Part shown: positions 53,773 through 63,516 of the stretch, piece after piece
Layout of the letters: each line of letters starts with the position of its first letter
How positions within the stretch are numbered: the first letter of the stretch is position 1
Made by a program: the position numbers and the translations under genes
Origin: Armatimonadota bacterium
GTDB lineage: Bacteria; Armatimonadota; Fimbriimonadia; Fimbriimonadales; Fimbriimonadaceae
Direction of reading: 5' to 3'
Length of the DNA: 64,000 nucleotides
Assembly: GCA_018268355.1 (NCBI GenBank)
Contig: JAFDWR010000003.1
Location: 297,714-361,713, forward strand
Notes under the pieces: generated by a model
The model's input: the letters and a program-made list of their open reading frames with translations, nothing else
Databases searched by the model: none
Told to the model about the DNA's origin: nothing

Positions 53773-55948
53773 GTTCAGTCTATTTGAGACCCTTCCTCGC
53801 GCCGAGACGCTGGGCGTGCTGAACGACCCGATGCCCCGGAATGTCGATGCCCTCCTGCTCGGTCGCGGCATCAAGAAGCTCTATTGCCACCAGTCCGAGG
53901 CGGTCGATGCCTTCCGGCGCGGCGAGGACATCGTGGTCAGCACGGGCACCAACTCGGGCAAGTCACTCTGCTACCAGATCCCCCTGCTCATCAAGGCCGA
54001 AGAAGAGCCGTTTGCCCGGTCGCTGATGATCATCCCGACCAAGGCGCTCGCCCAGGACCAAGCGGAGCGTCTGGAGAAGCTCGGCGAGTCGATCGGCCTG
54101 CGCGTCGCGACCTATGACGGTGACACGCCGAAGTCGCGCCGGTCCAGCATCCGCCAGGTCGCCAACGTCATCATCAGCAATCCCGACATGATCCACGCTG
54201 GCATGCTTCCCGGCCACGAGCTTTGGGTCAAGTTCCTGCGGTCGCTGCGACTAATCGTCCTCGACGAGGTCCACGTCTACCGAGGGGTCTTTGGCTCCCA
54301 CGTCGCCCACATCCTCCGCCGCCTCCTGCGCCTCGCCGAGTGGCACGGCAACCGACCCCAGATCATCGCCTGTTCCGGAACGATTCCCAATGCCGCCGAG
54401 CACTTCGAAGCGCTCACCGGTCGCAAGCCCCACCTGATCGACCGTGACGGTTCGCCCCAGGGACGGCGAGTCTATGCCGTCCTCAACGTGGGTGCCTTCC
54501 AGAACAACGAAGACCTCACGCCCAACCAGGTCACCGGTCGCCTCCTGGCCGACCTTTCGATGGAGCACCGGCACACGATCGCCTTCAACCGTTCGCGCGT
54601 CTCTACCGAGGCGGTCCTGAAGCACGCCCACCAAAGGCTCGTGGACAACGACGATGAACCCGTGATCGTCGAGAGCTATCGCGGCGGGTACACCGCCACC
54701 GAGCGTCGCACCATCGAGAAGAGGCTCCACAAAGGGATCGTCCGCGGGGTTTCTGCCACTGATGCCCTTGAGCTCGGGATCGACGTTGGCAGCCTCGACA
54801 CCGTCATCCTCAACGGCTATCCGGGCAGCGTGGCGAGCGCGCGGCAGCGCGCCGGTCGCGCGGGGAGGGGCCTCACCGAATCGCTCGTCATCTACATCCC
54901 TCACGACGACCCCTTGGAGCAGTTCATGGCCCGCGAGCCTGACCGACTATGGAACGGACCTGCTGAACCCGCGCGAATTGACCTCCACAACCCTTACATC
55001 GAGCGGTCGCACCTCCTTTGTGCGGCCTCCGAGCGCGCCCTTTCCCCTTCCGAGCTTGAGGCCTATTCCTCCACCGCCCTCACCTGCGCCGAAGGGCTTG
55101 AACGGGCCGGGGAGCTTCGATTCCAAGCCGGTCGGTTCTTCTATCCAAGCCACGAGTCGCCCGCGTCGAACGTGCAGATTCGGGGCACCTCGGGCGATGA
55201 GTTCCGGCTCATGGTGAACGGTGAGGTCATCGGGACGATGGAGTACTGGCGCGCCCTGATGGAGTGTTTCCCCGGCGGCGTCTACCTCCACCGCGGCCGA
55301 TCCTACGTCGTTGAACACCTGAATCTTCCCGGTCGGATGGTTGACCTTCGGATCCAAGACGTGGGCTACGGAACCCAATCACACGTTCAGAGCACGATCC
55401 GCCCCTTGGTTGAATACTTCCGCGAAGGAGATTTCTCAATGCACCGGGTTGAAGTTACCCACCTCGTCACCGGATATAAGGTCACCGGCTTTCGTCGGGG
55501 GGTCGAAGAGAGCCACCACGAGCTCGAACTCCCGCCGTACAAGATCGAAACCTCGGCCTTACGGATCGAAGTGCCCGACCTCGTCCCCGATGATGATGGC
55601 ATTGCGGCCCTCCACGCGGTGGAGCATGCGCTGCTCGTCATTGCGCCTCTGCTGGCGGGGTGCGACCGCCAAGACCTCGGGAGCACGTGGTACCTGTTGG
55701 AGCCGACCGTGTTGCGGCCCGCGATCTACCTGTTTGACTCCGTGCCAGGCGGCATTGGCCTTTGTGAGCAGCTCGTCCACGACCGCGTTCGATGGCTCGA
55801 CACCGCCCTGGAGCTCCTCCGCTCCTGCGGCTGCGAGGGGGGCTGCCCGAATTGCCTTCTGTTGACCCGCTGTCCTTATGGCAACGATTCCCTCAGCAAA
55901 TCGGGCGGCATCCAGCTGCTCGAATCGATCAGAGCAAGGTTAGGCTGA
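53756..55948 (+). CDS. MrfA-like superfamily 2 helicase with C-terminal zinc-binding domain
   Basis: A DEAH/DEVH-box helicase of 730 residues. Walker A is TGTNSGKS (63-70), motif II LDEVH near 169, motif III ACSGTIPN, and motif VI QRAGRAGRG. The C-terminal DUF1998 domain has a four-cysteine cluster CGCEGGCPNC with further cysteines near residues 690-710. This is the architecture of Bacillus MrfA/YprA, which repairs mitomycin-type damage, and of Hrq1-like proteins. The GTG at 53756 is inside tatC. Its tail overlaps the convergent subtilase by 20 bp. Confidence 0.88.
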   Translation: MNLGPEFSLFETLPRAETLGVLNDPMPRNVDALLLGRGIKKLYCHQSEAVDAFRRGEDIVVSTGTNSGKSLCYQIPLLIKAEEEPFARSLMIIPTKALAQDQAERLEKLGESIGLRVATYDGDTPKSRRSSIRQVANVIISNPDMIHAGMLPGHELWVKFLRSLRLIVLDEVHVYRGVFGSHVAHILRRLLRLAEWHGNRPQIIACSGTIPNAAEHFEALTGRKPHLIDRDGSPQGRRVYAVLNVGAFQNNEDLTPNQVTGRLLADLSMEHRHTIAFNRSRVSTEAVLKHAHQRLVDNDDEPVIVESYRGGYTATERRTIEKRLHKGIVRGVSATDALELGIDVGSLDTVILNGYPGSVASARQRAGRAGRGLTESLVIYIPHDDPLEQFMAREPDRLWNGPAEPARIDLHNPYIERSHLLCAASERALSPSELEAYSSTALTCAEGLERAGELRFQAGRFFYPSHESPASNVQIRGTSGDEFRLMVNGEVIGTMEYWRALMECFPGGVYLHRGRSYVVEHLNLPGRMVDLRIQDVGYGTQSHVQSTIRPLVEYFREGDFSMHRVEVTHLVTGYKVTGFRRGVEESHHELELPPYKIETSALRIEVPDLVPDDDGIAALHAVEHALLVIAPLLAGCDRQDLGSTWYLLEPTVLRPAIYLFDSVPGGIGLCEQLVHDRVRWLDTALELLRSCGCEGGCPNCLLLTRCPYGNDSLSKSGGIQLLESIRARLG

Positions 55949-57848
55949 CTTCGTCGAGGCTCAGCGTTGTTCCCGTCGGCAGGTTCGTCGACGTCGTGAT
56001 CTGGAAGTACATCGTTCCCTCGTCGTCGATGAATCGGTCCACCAGCCCGACCGGGATGGAGTTCGACTTCATCGTCTGGGGCACGTTGCCGGTCAGCGCG
56101 GTGAAGAAGGATCCGTATGGGTAGGAGTTGGTTGACCAATCGTAGAGCAGGATGTTCTCGGTGCCCACCGTGGTGCCGTTGAACATCCGGGAGACGTTCA
56201 GAACCGCGTTTCGGCCCTTCGGGACGCGGCGGAATACGCCATGGACCAGGATCGAACCGTCGGAGCGACGGGTGAAGGTCGCGGAGCTGCCGTCCGCGGC
56301 AAGCGTTTGGGCGAAACCGCCCGTGAAGCTGCCGCTCGGCGAGGCGATCTCAGTGCAGAAGAAGTCTTGGAGGCCGGTGCCGCGTCCGGGGCGATTGAAC
56401 GTCCAGATCGCGGTTCCGCCCTGCCTCAGCTCAATGTTGGTCGCGTTGGAGGGAAGCCGGACATCGATGAAGTTGCGACCCTGGAGGATCACGCGAGCCG
56501 ATCGGCCTGCCGAGAAGACCTCGACGCTTCGCTCAGATTCCAGGCCGCGGCCATAGATTCGCGTGATGCCCGGTCGCGAGCTCGTCGGCGACCCGTTCGG
56601 CATCGTGTTCACCCACCGGACGACGGTCGGCTTGGTCGAAAGCACCGGGTTTTGGAGCAGGGCGAGGGCGGCGTTGGCGTTCACTCGGCCATAGGAGGCG
56701 AACTCACCGAAGGGAGCCTGAGTTTGCGTCGTTGCCGAGTCTTCAATCGCCCACTTCACTTCGTCGACAGTCGCCGTGGGCTTGTAGGAATAGCAAAGCG
56801 CGGCAATTCCCGCCACCTGTGGGCAGGAGCCGCTCGTTCCCGCAAAGCTCGTGGTGTAGCCGCCTGAGGCGGTGATCGTGTTCAGCGACACGCCCGGCGA
56901 GGAGACCTTCACCCAGCTTCCGAAGTTGGAGAAGCCGGCCTTGTTGAGGTTCGTGGCGAGGGCGGCTACGCTGAGACAGTCTTCATAGGCAGCCGGATAG
57001 TAGGAGTAGCACGTTTGGTCGTTACCGGCGGCGACGACGGTGAGAACGCCCTTGGTCTTCGCATAGGCAATCGCCGCGCTCTCGCCCGCGCTCACGCGGT
57101 CGGAGAAGAAGCTGCACGAGAACACCTTGCAGCCCATGTTCGCGCCATAGATATATCCAGGAATCGTCGCCGAATCATAGAAGTAACCGCTGTCGTTCGC
57201 GACCTTCAGGCCCATCACCTTACAGTTCGGCGCGGTGCCCGCAACACCAAGGTTATTATTAGTCACCGCCGCTACTAGGCCCGCGCAAGCGGTGCCGTGA
57301 CCCTGAACGTCGTTCGGGATGTTGTCGGCGGCGACGAAGTCCCAACCCGCGACATCGTCAATGTAGCCATTGTTGTCGTCGTCGATGCCGTTCCCCGCGA
57401 TCTCTCCCGGGTTCGAATAGATGTTGGCGTTGAGGTCGGGGTGGCTATTCATGCCCGTATCGAGCACCGCCACCACGACATTGGGCGACCCCAGCGTCCG
57501 ATCCCAGGCCGCCGGCATGTTCATCGCAGGCATATTCCACTGGTTGGGATAAGTGGGATCGTTGGGCGTCCAGGCAGGCCTGGCTGCACGGTCGAGGTCG
57601 ACGCGGTTAATCCCGCGTAGCTTGCGCAGCGACGCACGCGATTCGAGCAAGGTTCCGTTCGGAACCTCTACACATGCGTAGCCAATCTCGGGCCGGAACC
57701 AAAGCACACGGCCTCCGGGGAGCTTGACCGTCGACGGCGAATCGCACTGTACGATCAGCCGGCGAGGGTGACAAAGCGTCCCTTCAACTTCGATGGGCGC
57801 TTCAAGCGCGACCCTCTGGGCGAGAGCAACCAATCCAAACAACAGCAT
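55929..57848 (-). CDS. Secreted subtilisin-like serine protease (S8)
   Basis: A secreted protease of 639 residues. A short signal peptide (MLLFGLVALAQRVA) and a propeptide-like stretch (to about 110) precede the S8 domain. The triad is Asp in VLDTGMNSHPD (near 126), His in GHGTACAG (near 183) and Ser in GTSGSCPQVAG (near 337; the common GTSMASP is changed, the Ser stays). A beta-rich C-terminal region (about 430-639) carries no known repeat. A TAGGAT box lies 9 nt before the ATG. It is divergent from the DAHP synthase gene. Confidence 0.93.
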   Translation of the reverse strand: MLLFGLVALAQRVALEAPIEVEGTLCHPRRLIVQCDSPSTVKLPGGRVLWFRPEIGYACVEVPNGTLLESRASLRKLRGINRVDLDRAARPAWTPNDPTYPNQWNMPAMNMPAAWDRTLGSPNVVVAVLDTGMNSHPDLNANIYSNPGEIAGNGIDDDNNGYIDDVAGWDFVAADNIPNDVQGHGTACAGLVAAVTNNNLGVAGTAPNCKVMGLKVANDSGYFYDSATIPGYIYGANMGCKVFSCSFFSDRVSAGESAAIAYAKTKGVLTVVAAGNDQTCYSYYPAAYEDCLSVAALATNLNKAGFSNFGSWVKVSSPGVSLNTITASGGYTTSFAGTSGSCPQVAGIAALCYSYKPTATVDEVKWAIEDSATTQTQAPFGEFASYGRVNANAALALLQNPVLSTKPTVVRWVNTMPNGSPTSSRPGITRIYGRGLESERSVEVFSAGRSARVILQGRNFIDVRLPSNATNIELRQGGTAIWTFNRPGRGTGLQDFFCTEIASPSGSFTGGFAQTLAADGSSATFTRRSDGSILVHGVFRRVPKGRNAVLNVSRMFNGTTVGTENILLYDWSTNSYPYGSFFTALTGNVPQTMKSNSIPVGLVDRFIDDEGTMYFQITTSTNLPTGTTLSLDEVSLTLL

Positions 57849-57893
57849 TGAACCTAAATCCTATCACAAATCAGACGGGTAACCTAACCCAGA

Positions 57894-58925
57894 ATGATCA
57901 TCCTCATGCGGCTCGGTGCGAGCCCCGAAGAAATCCAGACGGTTTGCGAGGTCATCCGCTCGCATGGTGTTGAGCCTCTTGAGCTCCCCGGCGAGGACCG
58001 CGTTGCCGTCGGAATCCCAGCTTCGCTCAGTACGGACCAGCGAACCAACCTTGAAGCAGCGCTGGGATCGCTGGACTTTGTCAGCAAGGTCACCCAAACC
58101 AGCCGTCCGTATAAGTTAGCCTCACGAGAGTTCCACCCATCCACCAGCAGCGTAGTAGTGAAGAACACTACTATTGGGGCAGGCGACTTCGTCGTCATGG
58201 GCGGACCCTGCTCCGTGGAGTCGTACGAACAGTTCTCGACTGCCGCAAAGATCGTCAAGGAGTCCGGCGCGACCATCCTCCGCGGCGGCGCATTCAAGCC
58301 GCGCACCTCGCCCTATGCGTTCCAGGGCCTCGCCGAGGAAGGTCTCAAGATCATGCAGCAGGTGGGCCAAGAAACCGGCCTGATCACGATTTCCGAGGTC
58401 ATGAGCGGCGACATGGCCCCGCTTGTCGCCCAGTATGTGGACATCCTCCAGATCGGCGCGCGCTCGATGCAGAACTTCCCCCTCCTCATCGAGGCGGGTA
58501 AGACGATGAAGCCGGTCTTCCTGAAGCGCGGTCCCAGTGCGAGCATCGACGAGTTCCTCCTCGCCGCCGAGTACGTGCTCAACCAGGGCAACCCAAACGT
58601 CATCCTTTGCGAGCGCGGCGTGATGCCGATCGACAAGGGTTACACCCGCAACACGCTCGACCTCAGCGCGGTCCCTGTGTTGAAGCAGTTCAGCCACCTC
58701 CCGGTCATCGTTGACCCCAGCCACGGCACGGGCGTAGCGCGCTACGTTGCCCCGATGGCGAAGGCAGCGATGGTCGTGGGCGCAGACGGCCTGATGGTCG
58801 AGATGCACCCCGATCCGCGAAAGGCGCTCAGCGACGGTTCGCAAAGCCTCACGCCCGAGCAATTCAGCACCCTGATGGGCGAACTGCGGTCACTGGCGCC
58901 GTATGTCGGCGTCAAGATGGCCTAG
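57894..58925 (+). CDS. aroF: 3-deoxy-7-phosphoheptulonate synthase (DAHP synthase, class I beta)
   Basis: The first enzyme of the shikimate pathway. The 343-residue protein has an N-terminal ferredoxin-like regulatory domain (about 1-80: [15 protein letters not shown]), then the beta/alpha barrel with GGPCSVES near residue 102, [16 protein letters not shown], the metal-binding Cys in ILCERGV and the conserved DPSHGTG. This is the AroG(Bsu)/Thermotoga-type with fused ACT-like domain, so feedback by an aromatic amino acid or intermediate is likely. A TAACCT box lies 8 nt before the ATG. Its stop overlaps the convergent anti-sigma gene by 4 bp. Confidence 0.96.
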   Translation: MIILMRLGASPEEIQTVCEVIRSHGVEPLELPGEDRVAVGIPASLSTDQRTNLEAALGSLDFVSKVTQTSRPYKLASREFHPSTSSVVVKNTTIGAGDFVVMGGPCSVESYEQFSTAAKIVKESGATILRGGAFKPRTSPYAFQGLAEEGLKIMQQVGQETGLITISEVMSGDMAPLVAQYVDILQIGARSMQNFPLLIEAGKTMKPVFLKRGPSASIDEFLLAAEYVLNQGNPNVILCERGVMPIDKGYTRNTLDLSAVPVLKQFSHLPVIVDPSHGTGVARYVAPMAKAAMVVGADGLMVEMHPDPRKALSDGSQSLTPEQFSTLMGELRSLAPYVGVKMA

Positions 58926-59677
58926 CGCATCGCAACCAGCACGCTCTGCTGCGTCCCGAGGACAACCTTGCCCTCACACATGCAGCAGATCGTGCACGCC
59001 ATGAACTTTCGAAGGTCCAGCGTGCTACCACCCTTCAGGTAGTAGGCGAGGTTGCCGTGCTTCCAGCCGATGCCCTTGCCCATCATGAACTTGTGGCCCT
59101 TCATTTCCACGACGCCCTTGTTGTTGCGGAGCGGCGTGTCGTCCGGACTCACGGCAAGGCTGATTCGCTCCTTGTCCATGGTGTAATCAAAGGCGGCCCA
59201 GTTCTTTCCGATGCGGACGCTTGCGAGGGTGCCACCCTTCGACCGTAGATCAAGGTCGGGGACTTCGAAGCCTGCGGTCTGCTTCACCATGCCGCGTGCG
59301 AGCGAGAATTCGGGCTTATCCATCTCGGCGACAGGCGCGCCACGCTCAAGCTCCATCGGATCAGCCGCCGCGACAACGGGCGGACTCGCCGGCGGGCGAA
59401 CCACGAAAAGAGTCACCGCAAAGGCCGCGGCCGCTGCCGCCGGGACCATGAGCCAGCCCCACTTGGGCTTGCGGGTGGGGCGTGCAAGCGTGGCGAGCTT
59501 ATCCTCGAGCCGAGAAAGGGGCACAAATTCGCTCTGGCCGACGGCCGAAACGACCCTCCGGTACTCGGCAAAGGCGTCTACCTCAGCGGTGAGGGAAGGA
59601 TCTTTCTCCATCGCCGCCCGCTCCTCGGGTGAAAGGCGTCCATCGCCGTAGTCTTGAATGCGGTCCATTGGGTTCAT
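58922..59677 (-). CDS. Putative membrane anti-sigma factor
   Basis: A protein of 251 residues. The N-terminal cytoplasmic part (MDRIQDYGDGRLSPEERAAM) resembles the helical sigma-binding region of anti-sigma factors, without the zinc HCC motif. One membrane helix (about 78-95: AAAAAFAVTLFVV) is followed by an extracytoplasmic beta-rich domain. The C-terminal end holds a cysteine cluster CTICCMC about 20 residues from the stop, which could bind metal or be redox active. It is coupled by ATGA to the ECF sigma gene, which supports the anti-sigma role. Confidence 0.72.
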   Translation of the reverse strand: MNPMDRIQDYGDGRLSPEERAAMEKDPSLTAEVDAFAEYRRVVSAVGQSEFVPLSRLEDKLATLARPTRKPKWGWLMVPAAAAAAFAVTLFVVRPPASPPVVAAADPMELERGAPVAEMDKPEFSLARGMVKQTAGFEVPDLDLRSKGGTLASVRIGKNWAAFDYTMDKERISLAVSPDDTPLRNNKGVVEMKGHKFMMGKGIGWKHGNLAYYLKGGSTLDLRKFMACTICCMCEGKVVLGTQQSVLVAMR

Positions 59678-60192
59678 CGAACTTCCTCCGCGACCACGTG
59701 GCCCAGTCGTTGTCGTAACCTCGCACGGCCTCGAAAGAGGCGCGAGCGAACGGTCCCCACCGGAACGTCCATGGCTTCTGCCGCTTCTTCGTAGCTCATT
59801 TGCTCCACATCACATAAGGTCACCGCAAGCCGATACTCCTCGGGCAAACGGTCGACTTCTTCTAAAATTCTTCCCGCCTCAAGTCGGCCCACAACCTCGG
59901 TCCACGAGGTATCCGAGACCCCTTCAGCATCGTCCAGCTCGACCTCGACGGGTCGAGAGCCCTTCCTTCGCTGAACATTGAGAAACTCATTGCGAAGGAT
60001 CTTGATGAGCCAACTCCGAACGTAGTCGCCGTCGAATCGGCTCCAGGCGTTGAACGCGTTCACCATCGTCTGGCTAACCAAGTCCTCGGCTTCCTCGGCA
60101 TTACGCGTCAGACGAAGCCCGACGCGATAAAGCACCGAGAGGTGGGGACGAACCGACGACTCGAAGTCACGAGGTCTTGAGGAACGGATCAT
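59674..60192 (-). CDS. ECF-family RNA polymerase sigma factor
   Basis: A group 4 sigma factor of 172 residues. Region 2 (EEAEDLVSQTMVNAFNAW, DGDYVRSWLIKILRN) and region 4 (LPEEYRLAVTLCDVEQMSYE, then VPVGTVRSRLFRGRARLRQ) are clear. It is closely related in sequence to the ECF factor at 11818-12336, which suggests they are paralogues. I use the ATG at 60192; a longer start at 60252 lacks family character. It is coupled to the anti-sigma gene. Confidence 0.93.
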   Translation of the reverse strand: MIRSSRPRDFESSVRPHLSVLYRVGLRLTRNAEEAEDLVSQTMVNAFNAWSRFDGDYVRSWLIKILRNEFLNVQRRKGSRPVEVELDDAEGVSDTSWTEVVGRLEAGRILEEVDRLPEEYRLAVTLCDVEQMSYEEAAEAMDVPVGTVRSRLFRGRARLRQRLGHVVAEEVR

Positions 60193-60338
60193 GACTCTGG
60201 AATCTCGTATCGTCGCCCCGTCAGAGGCGTTGGTATGGATGGGCCAGTGCATAGGCTGACTTGTAGATCGCGAGGATCACAAAGGAAAAGGCAATTCAAC
60301 AAAAGAGGTTCCCACCTATTCACAGCCTACGAACGAAA

Positions 60339-60369
60339 TTCCCCCTGAATTCCCAGAATCCAGGGGGAA
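60339..60369 (-). terminator. Probable terminator after the tricorn-like protease gene
   Basis: A 9-bp perfect stem (60339-60347 with 60361-60369) with a 13-nt loop, directly after the stop on the minus strand. It is followed by TTTCGTT, a weak U-tract. Confidence 0.6.
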
Positions 60370-60382
60370 GGATACATCAAGG

Positions 60383-63300
60383 TCAGCCCTTGATCTGCTT
60401 CAGGATCTCGCTCACCGCTTTTTCAAGCTGCGTGTCGCGACCCTGGAGCCATGCGTTCGGGTCAAACGGAACGTTGAAGTCCGGTCGGCGACCGTCGTTC
60501 TCGAGTTCCTTGCCATCCACCGCATAAGCGCCAATCGCCGGCATTCGGATCGAGCCGCCATCCCAGAGCGAGGCGGCACCGGTTCCGATGACGTAACCCG
60601 GCGTTCGCTCACCGACAATATAACCGCGCTTCAGCTTGCGGAAGCCTTCCGCCCACACCTCGGCGTTCGAGTACGAGTAGGTGTTGATGAGCGTGATCGT
60701 CGGCAGCTCAAGGCTGTCACCGCGGAAGATGTTCTCGCTGAGCTTGATGCCGAATGGTCCTCGCGTCGTGCGGATGAGCCAAGGCGTCTTGATCAGGATG
60801 CCAAGGATGTCGTGGCTCGTACTTCCACCACCGTTGTAGCGAACGTCGATGACGACGCCCTTCTTGCCCGGCGTGAGGGTTCGGATCTCGCGCTTGAATC
60901 GCTCCAGGCTCGGCTGATCCATGCCCTGGATGTGGAGGTATGCCAGCTGGCCATTGCTGAGCTTGTCCACCAGCTCGCGCTGCTGGGCCACCCAGTCGCC
61001 ATAGAGGCCGCCGGCGCGCGCCGCATTCGAGGTCGGGCGGATGACGATGTCCATCTTCTTGCCGCCGCGAAGCACGGTCAACTTGACCTTTCGGTTGACC
61101 TTGCCCTTCAGCGGCATGGCGGGAACGTTGCCGTTACCAAGCACGACGCCGTCAATCGCCACCACCATGTCGCCCACGTTGAGCTTGGTCTGCGGGTGAT
61201 CGGCGGGGGAGCCTCGGAAGACATAGGAAACGAGGTACTCGCCCTTGTCAACGCCCTTCGGGTCCCAATCGACGCCAAGGAAGCCAATTGCTTCGCTGCC
61301 GGTGCCGGGATATTCCGGATCGGGCGGAGCGGTCGCCCCGAGGTGCGAACTCTCCAGCTCCTCCATCATCTCGCCCATCATCGCGTAGAAGTCCGACCGG
61401 TCGTAGGTGAAGGGCAGGATCTTCTCGAACTTGTCCTTCAGCCCCTTCCAGCTCTTTCCGTGGTGGGTAGGGTCGTAATAGAAGCGGTCAAACTGCCACC
61501 AGATCTCGTCGAACAGCGCCTTCTCCTCGACTCGCGAGTTGATGGTCGTCTGGGCCGAGAAGCTGATCGGAGCCACCGCGCCGGCCTGAAGGATCAGCGC
61601 GTTGAGCTTGCCGCCGCTCGTGAAGTAGACCTTGCCGCCGTCTTTGCTGAGCCTGAGGTCACCGGCCGTGCCCGTGACGCCCTCGACCGGCCGCGAAGGA
61701 CCGCCAGACACCGGGACCGCAACGAGTTGACCGTTGAGGTTGGTCCAGATCGCACGCGAATCCGGCGAAGCCACCGCACCGAACGTCGTGTCGGTCACGA
61801 GGCGCCGCAGTCGATTCTCGATGTTTGGCTCGTAGACGTCGACCTTCACCTCTGGGCGTGCCGCCCGCGGTTCGTCGATCTTATCGAGGTCATCGTCGGG
61901 GAAGACGACGTCGGCGGGAACGAGGTCCACGATGGAAAGGAGCTGCTTGTCGCCCTCAACCGAGTTGAAGTAAACGCCCTTTCCATTCGGGAGGAACTTC
62001 GGCGAGTCGATGCCCTTCGGCAGTCGGGCAACGGTCACCTTTCGGCTTCCATCGACCGTCGCGAGGACGACGTTGACGCCTCGGTCGGTCGGAAGCGGGA
62101 TCGCCAGCCACTTGCTGTCGGGCGACCAGCTCCAGCTCGCGACCTGCGACTGAAGATCGTCCAGGAAGTTGCCTTCGATGATCGTCTTCGCACCCGTGCC
62201 GTTCGCGGAGGCGACCACGATCGCCGAACCACCGACGAGGTAGGCCACCTGCTTGCCGTCAGGCGAAACCGTCGGGTTACCGACGTCTTGAGTTGGGTTC
62301 GATGCCCAAACCTTGCTCGTTCCGTCCGTTGACCACGTCCAGAGCTCGCGCTTGCCGTTCTCGCCTGCCCGCTCATAAAGAAGGGTTTTGGCATCGACCC
62401 ACACCGGCGAGATGTCCATGCCGGGGTTATCGGTGATCTTCTTGGTCGTGCCTCCGCGCTCGGGAAGGACATAGAGGTCACCGCGAACGGCAACCACCAT
62501 GCGCTTTCCGTCCGGCGAAGCCGCATAGTCGTCAACCCCCGTCGTGAGGGTGAGGTCAAAGACCGGGTTCAGCCTCTGGTCGGCGGCGACATCAACGTCC
62601 ATCTTTCGAGAGGCGCCCGAGGCGACGTCGAGGATGTAGATTTCAGATTCGTACTCGAACGTGGCGGTCTTGCCGTCCGCGCTAACGTTCAGGTTACGGG
62701 CGGTGCCACCGGTGAGCTGGGTCAGCTGCTTTGCCCCGCTCCCATTGAGGTTCATCTTCCAGATGTTCGGTGAGCCGTTTCGGTTGGAAACATAGACCAC
62801 CGTGCCTCCGACGCCAAACTGGGGCGACATCTCGGTCCATTCCGAGTTGGTGATGTTCTTGTGGTTGGTGAGGGGCACCGTGTTATCGGCGATCCAGATG
62901 TCGGGAAGCGCCGCGCTTTGCATGCCGGCCTTCTGCCACGACCGCGTTCCGTAGGAGCCTCGGCAATAGAGCACCTTGGTGCCGTCGGGCGAAACTACCG
63001 CCTGGAACTCGCGCTCAAACGGGTGGTCGGTGAGGCGGACGACGTCGCCACCGTCGATCTTGAGTCGGAAGAGATCCTGTCGGCTAAAGTCGCTCGTGTG
63101 ACCATAGATGTACTTTCCGTCGGGCGAGATACCGGTCGCGATCTCGCTGCCACCGTCGTACGAGAGTCGACGCATGTTAGTGCCGTCGGCATCCATGATC
63201 ATGAGGTCGCCGCTGCCATAGCGAGCCGTGGTGAAGACGATCTTGCCGTCCGGAGTCCACTTGGGATCAAAGTCGAGCGAGGGGTGGATGGTCAGTCGCG

Positions 63301-63475
63301 TGGCGCGACCGCCGTCTCGGCCCACCGTCCAGATGTCGCCTTGCCACGAAAAGGCAACTTGCTTGCCATCGGGTGAAGGGGCGGGCGAGTTGATCCGTTT
63401 GATCGGATCGGCCAAGCTTGTCGCCGACAAAACGGCGACGCCGGCGAGGATGGAAACTCTGGAAAAGAAATTCAT
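60383..63475 (-). CDS. Secreted tricorn-like S41 protease (TolB/PD40 propeller, PDZ, S41)
   Basis: A protein of 1030 residues with a signal peptide (VSILAGVAVLSATSLA). Repeated SPDGKxxxF/WTPDGKxxF blades of PD40/TolB type make one or two propellers (about 30-650). A C1-like helical region (FYDPTHHGKSWKGLKDKF), a PDZ domain (about 740-820, LNVGDMVVAIDGVVLG) and the S41 catalytic domain (about 850-1000) follow. The likely nucleophile Ser is in NTYSYSNAEVWAEG near 932. Such proteases digest peptides in the periplasm. The start codon directly follows a strong hairpin (63476-63507). Confidence 0.92.
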   Translation of the reverse strand: MNFFSRVSILAGVAVLSATSLADPIKRINSPAPSPDGKQVAFSWQGDIWTVGRDGGRATRLTIHPSLDFDPKWTPDGKIVFTTARYGSGDLMIMDADGTNMRRLSYDGGSEIATGISPDGKYIYGHTSDFSRQDLFRLKIDGGDVVRLTDHPFEREFQAVVSPDGTKVLYCRGSYGTRSWQKAGMQSAALPDIWIADNTVPLTNHKNITNSEWTEMSPQFGVGGTVVYVSNRNGSPNIWKMNLNGSGAKQLTQLTGGTARNLNVSADGKTATFEYESEIYILDVASGASRKMDVDVAADQRLNPVFDLTLTTGVDDYAASPDGKRMVVAVRGDLYVLPERGGTTKKITDNPGMDISPVWVDAKTLLYERAGENGKRELWTWSTDGTSKVWASNPTQDVGNPTVSPDGKQVAYLVGGSAIVVASANGTGAKTIIEGNFLDDLQSQVASWSWSPDSKWLAIPLPTDRGVNVVLATVDGSRKVTVARLPKGIDSPKFLPNGKGVYFNSVEGDKQLLSIVDLVPADVVFPDDDLDKIDEPRAARPEVKVDVYEPNIENRLRRLVTDTTFGAVASPDSRAIWTNLNGQLVAVPVSGGPSRPVEGVTGTAGDLRLSKDGGKVYFTSGGKLNALILQAGAVAPISFSAQTTINSRVEEKALFDEIWWQFDRFYYDPTHHGKSWKGLKDKFEKILPFTYDRSDFYAMMGEMMEELESSHLGATAPPDPEYPGTGSEAIGFLGVDWDPKGVDKGEYLVSYVFRGSPADHPQTKLNVGDMVVAIDGVVLGNGNVPAMPLKGKVNRKVKLTVLRGGKKMDIVIRPTSNAARAGGLYGDWVAQQRELVDKLSNGQLAYLHIQGMDQPSLERFKREIRTLTPGKKGVVIDVRYNGGGSTSHDILGILIKTPWLIRTTRGPFGIKLSENIFRGDSLELPTITLINTYSYSNAEVWAEGFRKLKRGYIVGERTPGYVIGTGAASLWDGGSIRMPAIGAYAVDGKELENDGRRPDFNVPFDPNAWLQGRDTQLEKAVSEILKQIKG

Positions 63476-63507
63476 GGCTCTACCGGGGGATTTACCCCAG
63501 GTAGAGC
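63476..63507. other. Perfect hairpin abutting the tricorn-like protease start codon
   Basis: GGCTCTACC pairs with GGTAGAGCC, continued by a CCCC/GGGG stretch with one mismatch, loop about 6 nt. In the leftward mRNA its 3' arm ends exactly at the ATG at 63475. It lies just past the end of the neighbouring gene at 63517, but no U-tract follows, so a terminator role is doubtful. Confidence 0.75.
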
Positions 63508-63516
63508 CGAAATTGC

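Noticed and set aside
63476..63507. Hairpin as a simple intrinsic terminator for the gene at 63517
   Set aside because: There is no U-tract after it and the next start codon follows directly. A leader structure fits better, though termination is not excluded.
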